Positions 6,039 through 8,028 of a DNA stretch of 8,028 bases are shown piece by piece. The DNA is from Deltaproteobacteria bacterium (GTDB lineage: Bacteria > Bdellovibrionota_C > UBA2361 > OMII01). The stretch lies in the NCBI GenBank assembly GCA_023262305.1, contig JALRCK010000085.1:1-8028 (forward strand). The letters are read 5' to 3'. Each line of letters opens with the position of its first letter. The first letter of the stretch is position 1. The notes beneath the pieces were generated by a model that searched no databases, was not told the DNA's origin, and saw only the letters and a program-made list of their open reading frames with translations. The translations under genes and the position numbers were made by a program.

Positions 6039-7480
6039 TACGCCCCCTTCCGAGCCGCTGCCTCCTGCCGAATGAGGTCGTTAACCTTCTTCGGATTAGC
6101 GGACCCACCGGTAGATTTCATTACCTGACCTACAAAGAAGCCGTGGAGTCGCTCATTCCCTCCAAGGTAGCCAGCAAGCTGGGTGGGATTGGAGTCGAAC
6201 TCCTTTCGCACGATTGTAAGAATCTCATCGTCGTTGCTGAGCTGCTTGAGCCCCTTCTCCTCAACGATAACGCCCGGAGCCTTGCCGGTTGCGAACATCT
6301 CCTCAAAGACGGACTTAGCCATCTTGCCCGAGATCGTGTCGTTCTCAACTAGTTTGATCAGCTCGCCGAGATCTGTCGCTTTGACGGGAGAGTTTTCAAG
6401 CTCAAGCCCCGCTTTGTTGAGCGCGCCAAAGAACTCTGACGTAACCCAGTTGCAGGCAGCTTTAGCGTTTCCGCACGAAGCGACTACCTGGTGGTAGAAT
6501 TCAACAAAGGCACGCTCAGTGGTGAGAACGGTCGCGTCGTAAAGAGAGAGACCGTACTCATTTACTAACTCGGTAGCCCACTCTGCTGGAAGGCGGGGGA
6601 GACGCCCCTTCACCTCTTGTACCCAGCTCTCTTCAACTACAACAGGAGGGAGATCGGGATCCGGGAAATAACGATAGTCAGCGGATTCCTCCTTCGAGCG
6701 CATCGGACGGGTCGATCCGTTCTCGCTGTCGAAGAGAAGAGTTTCCTGAACCACCTTATTGCCTGCCTTGAGGATGGCGCTCTGGCGAGCGATTTCGTAC
6801 TCAAGTGCACGCTCAACGAATTTAAAGGAGTTCAGGTTTTTAATCTCGGTTCGTGTCCCGAACTTAAGCTCTCCAACAGGGCGCAGGGAGATGTTTGCAT
6901 CGCAGCGAAGGCTTCCCTCTTCCATGTTTCCATCGCTGATGCCCAGGTACCGAACGAGCTGCCTGACAGCTTTAAGGTACGCGGCCGCTTCAGCCGGGGA
7001 GTGAATCTCTGGTTCGGATACGACTTCGAGGAGCGGCACTCCAGCTCGGTTCAGGTCTACAAGCGATGAGGAGGTGCGAGAGTCATGGAGGTTCTTTCCA
7101 GCATCCTCCTCCATGTGAATTCGTTTTAGACCCACCGTGCGCTTCGTTCCGTCCATATAGAAGTCAACGTGCCCACGTTCGCAGATCGGCTCATCGAATT
7201 GTGAAATTTGGTAGCCTTTAGGAAGGTCAGGGTAGAAGTAGTGTTTGCGGGCAAAGCGATTGAAGCGCCGGATCTCGCAGTGGGTCGCAAGTCCCATCAT
7301 GATCGCGTACTCGACTACCTTTTTATTGCCGACAGGGAGCGCGCCTGGCAAGCCAAGGGTAACTGGGTCGATGTACTCGTTTGGCTCTCCTCCGTAGGCG
7401 GCCGAAGCGTTACAAAAGATCTTCGACTTAGTTGAGAGCTGAACGTGAACCTCAAGTCCGATGACGGTTTCAAATTCCAT
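6038..7480 (-). CDS. gatB: Aspartyl/glutamyl-tRNA(Asn/Gln) amidotransferase subunit B
   Basis: 480 residues, full length for the family. GatB is the kinase/transferase subunit of the GatCAB complex in the cytosol. It phosphorylates Glu on Glu-tRNA(Gln), or Asp on Asp-tRNA(Asn), using ATP, and then amidates it with ammonia channelled from GatA. Visible hallmarks: ETVIGLEVHVQLSTKSKIFC (4-23), TLGLPGALPVGN (41-52), RKHYFYPDLPKGYQISQFDEPI (78-99), HMEEDAGKNLHD (122-133), DLNRAGVPLLEVVSEPE (142-158), GSLRCDANISLRP (189-201), EIKNLNSFKFVERALEYEI (212-230) and RSKEESADYRYFPDPDLPP (261-279). The tRNA-binding C-terminal helical and YqeY-like tail covers about 330-475 and ends in GQVMKSTGGSANPKKVNDLI (451-470). 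The ATG is seven bases after GGAG and 23 bases after the gatA stop, so the two are co-transcribed. Presence of the complex implies indirect charging of at least one of tRNA(Gln) and tRNA(Asn). Nothing is missing or broken. Confidence 0.98.
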   Translation of the reverse strand: MEFETVIGLEVHVQLSTKSKIFCNASAAYGGEPNEYIDPVTLGLPGALPVGNKKVVEYAIMMGLATHCEIRRFNRFARKHYFYPDLPKGYQISQFDEPICERGHVDFYMDGTKRTVGLKRIHMEEDAGKNLHDSRTSSSLVDLNRAGVPLLEVVSEPEIHSPAEAAAYLKAVRQLVRYLGISDGNMEEGSLRCDANISLRPVGELKFGTRTEIKNLNSFKFVERALEYEIARQSAILKAGNKVVQETLLFDSENGSTRPMRSKEESADYRYFPDPDLPPVVVEESWVQEVKGRLPRLPAEWATELVNEYGLSLYDATVLTTERAFVEFYHQVVASCGNAKAACNWVTSEFFGALNKAGLELENSPVKATDLGELIKLVENDTISGKMAKSVFEEMFATGKAPGVIVEEKGLKQLSNDDEILTIVRKEFDSNPTQLAGYLGGNERLHGFFVGQVMKSTGGSANPKKVNDLIRQEAAARKGA

Positions 7481-7487
7481 GGTGAAT

Positions 7488-7491
7488 CTCC
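7488..7491 (-). promoter_or_regulatory. Ribosome binding site of gatB
   Basis: On the - strand the sequence ACGGAGATTCACC precedes the ATG at 7480. GGAG is seven bases from the start, in the gap between gatA and gatB, and supports the chosen gatB start. Confidence 0.6.
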
Positions 7492-7503
7492 GTAAATTCC
7501 TCG

Positions 7504-8028
7504 TTAGCGGGCGTTAGCCGGGCGTTTCGTATGCCAATCCGTGGCGCTCTCATATGCTGAAGCCGTCTTAAAGAGCGTCTCCTCGTCCCACTGCTTACCG
7601 ATCAGCTGCAATCCGATCGGCAGTCCTGCAGAGGTGAATCCGCATGGAATGCTCATGGCAGGTAGCCCCGCCAGATTCACTGGAATAGTGAAGATGTCAT
7701 TTAAGTACATCTGCAGCGGATCGCTAATCTTCTCTCCAATCTTGAAAGGCGCATTTGGGGCCGTTGGAGCAACAATAACGTCACAATGGCGGGCAAATGC
7801 ATCGGTAAAGTCCTTCGCGATGAGAGCTCGCACCTTCTGCGCCTTGAGGTAGAACGCATCATAGTACCCAGTTGAGAGAACGTATGTGCCAACTAAGATA
7901 CGGCGCTGAACCTCACGACCAAAGCCTTCGCTGCGCGATTTCGCGTAGAGAGTCTTCAGATCAAGGTTGCCCTGAGCGCGGTGTCCGTACCGGATGCCAT
8001 CGTAACGAGCGAGGTTTGACGACGCCTC
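7504..8028 (-). CDS. gatA: Aspartyl/glutamyl-tRNA(Asn/Gln) amidotransferase subunit A, C-terminal part
   Basis: The frame is open from the right edge (8026-8028) to the TAA at 7504-7506, giving the last 174 residues of a protein that is usually about 480-490 long. GatA is the amidase-signature subunit that hydrolyses glutamine and passes ammonia to GatB. Visible conserved pieces, numbered within the fragment: [17 protein letters not shown] (1-17), [34 protein letters not shown] (33-66), [19 protein letters not shown] (84-102), [28 protein letters not shown] (105-132) and [15 protein letters not shown] (137-151). The Ser-cisSer-Lys catalytic triad lies in the missing N-terminal part. A GTG at 7831-7833 could be misread as a start, but the family sequence continues unbroken upstream, so it is internal. 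gatC, if present, should lie beyond the right edge. Confidence 0.97.
   Translation of the reverse strand, partial: EASSNLARYDGIRYGHRAQGNLDLKTLYAKSRSEGFGREVQRRILVGTYVLSTGYYDAFYLKAQKVRALIAKDFTDAFARHCDVIVAPTAPNAPFKIGEKISDPLQMYLNDIFTIPVNLAGLPAMSIPCGFTSAGLPIGLQLIGKQWDEETLFKTASAYESATDWHTKRPANAR

Noticed and set aside
5933..6352. A 139-residue + strand open frame across the gatB end and the DUF4911-like gene.
   Set aside because: It mirrors the conserved C-terminal coding region of gatB and has no family features of its own.
7504..7833. A 109-residue reading of the gatA end starting at GTG 7831-7833.
   Set aside because: The frame is open to the right edge and the upstream residues match conserved GatA sequence, so the GTG is internal.

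Overview
The window comes from a Gram-negative bacterium. It holds an outer-envelope-type lipoprotein, a membrane-anchored PpiD-like periplasmic chaperone and a GatCAB amidotransferase operon, and it uses the standard genetic code. GC content looks moderate, about half by eye. A DUF4911-like small protein beside gatB would fit a deltaproteobacterial-grade lineage (Desulfobacterota, Bdellovibrionota and relatives). That placement is a weak inference and no species is recognised.

Left part, + strand (1-1397). The window opens inside a 6-phosphogluconolactonase gene (pentose phosphate pathway), of which only the C-terminal three quarters or so is present. After a 126-base gap with a good stem-loop there is a 235-residue protein that I cannot name. 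Its N-terminal region is rich in Arg and His, and its core has the E...D...E-x-H spacing of PD-(D/E)XK-fold nucleases. It starts at a TTG with a strong Shine-Dalgarno.

Right part, - strand (1430-8028), read right to left: the end of gatA, complete gatB, a small DUF4911-like gene, a PpiD-like SurA/parvulin-domain chaperone, a family 61 glycosyltransferase, and a type 1 periplasmic-binding-protein lipoprotein of the branched-chain amino acid receptor type. The gaps from gatA to the glycosyltransferase are 23, 24, 9 and 18 bases, so these five genes look like one transcription unit. The lipoprotein follows after 66 bases and may or may not belong to it. The last + gene and the lipoprotein gene converge, 32 bases apart.

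Functionally, GatAB makes Gln-tRNA(Gln) and/or Asn-tRNA(Asn) by transamidation. The downstream genes act in folding envelope proteins, sugar transfer and ligand binding. The operon therefore joins a translation module to envelope genes with no obvious single pathway.

Most of the window is ordinary chromosomal housekeeping DNA. I see no CRISPR array, tRNA, rRNA, insertion sequence or phage gene. The points most worth a second look are the nuclease-like unknown gene, the loss of both parvulin catalytic histidines in the PpiD-like protein, and two RNA stem-loops placed where they could affect translation.
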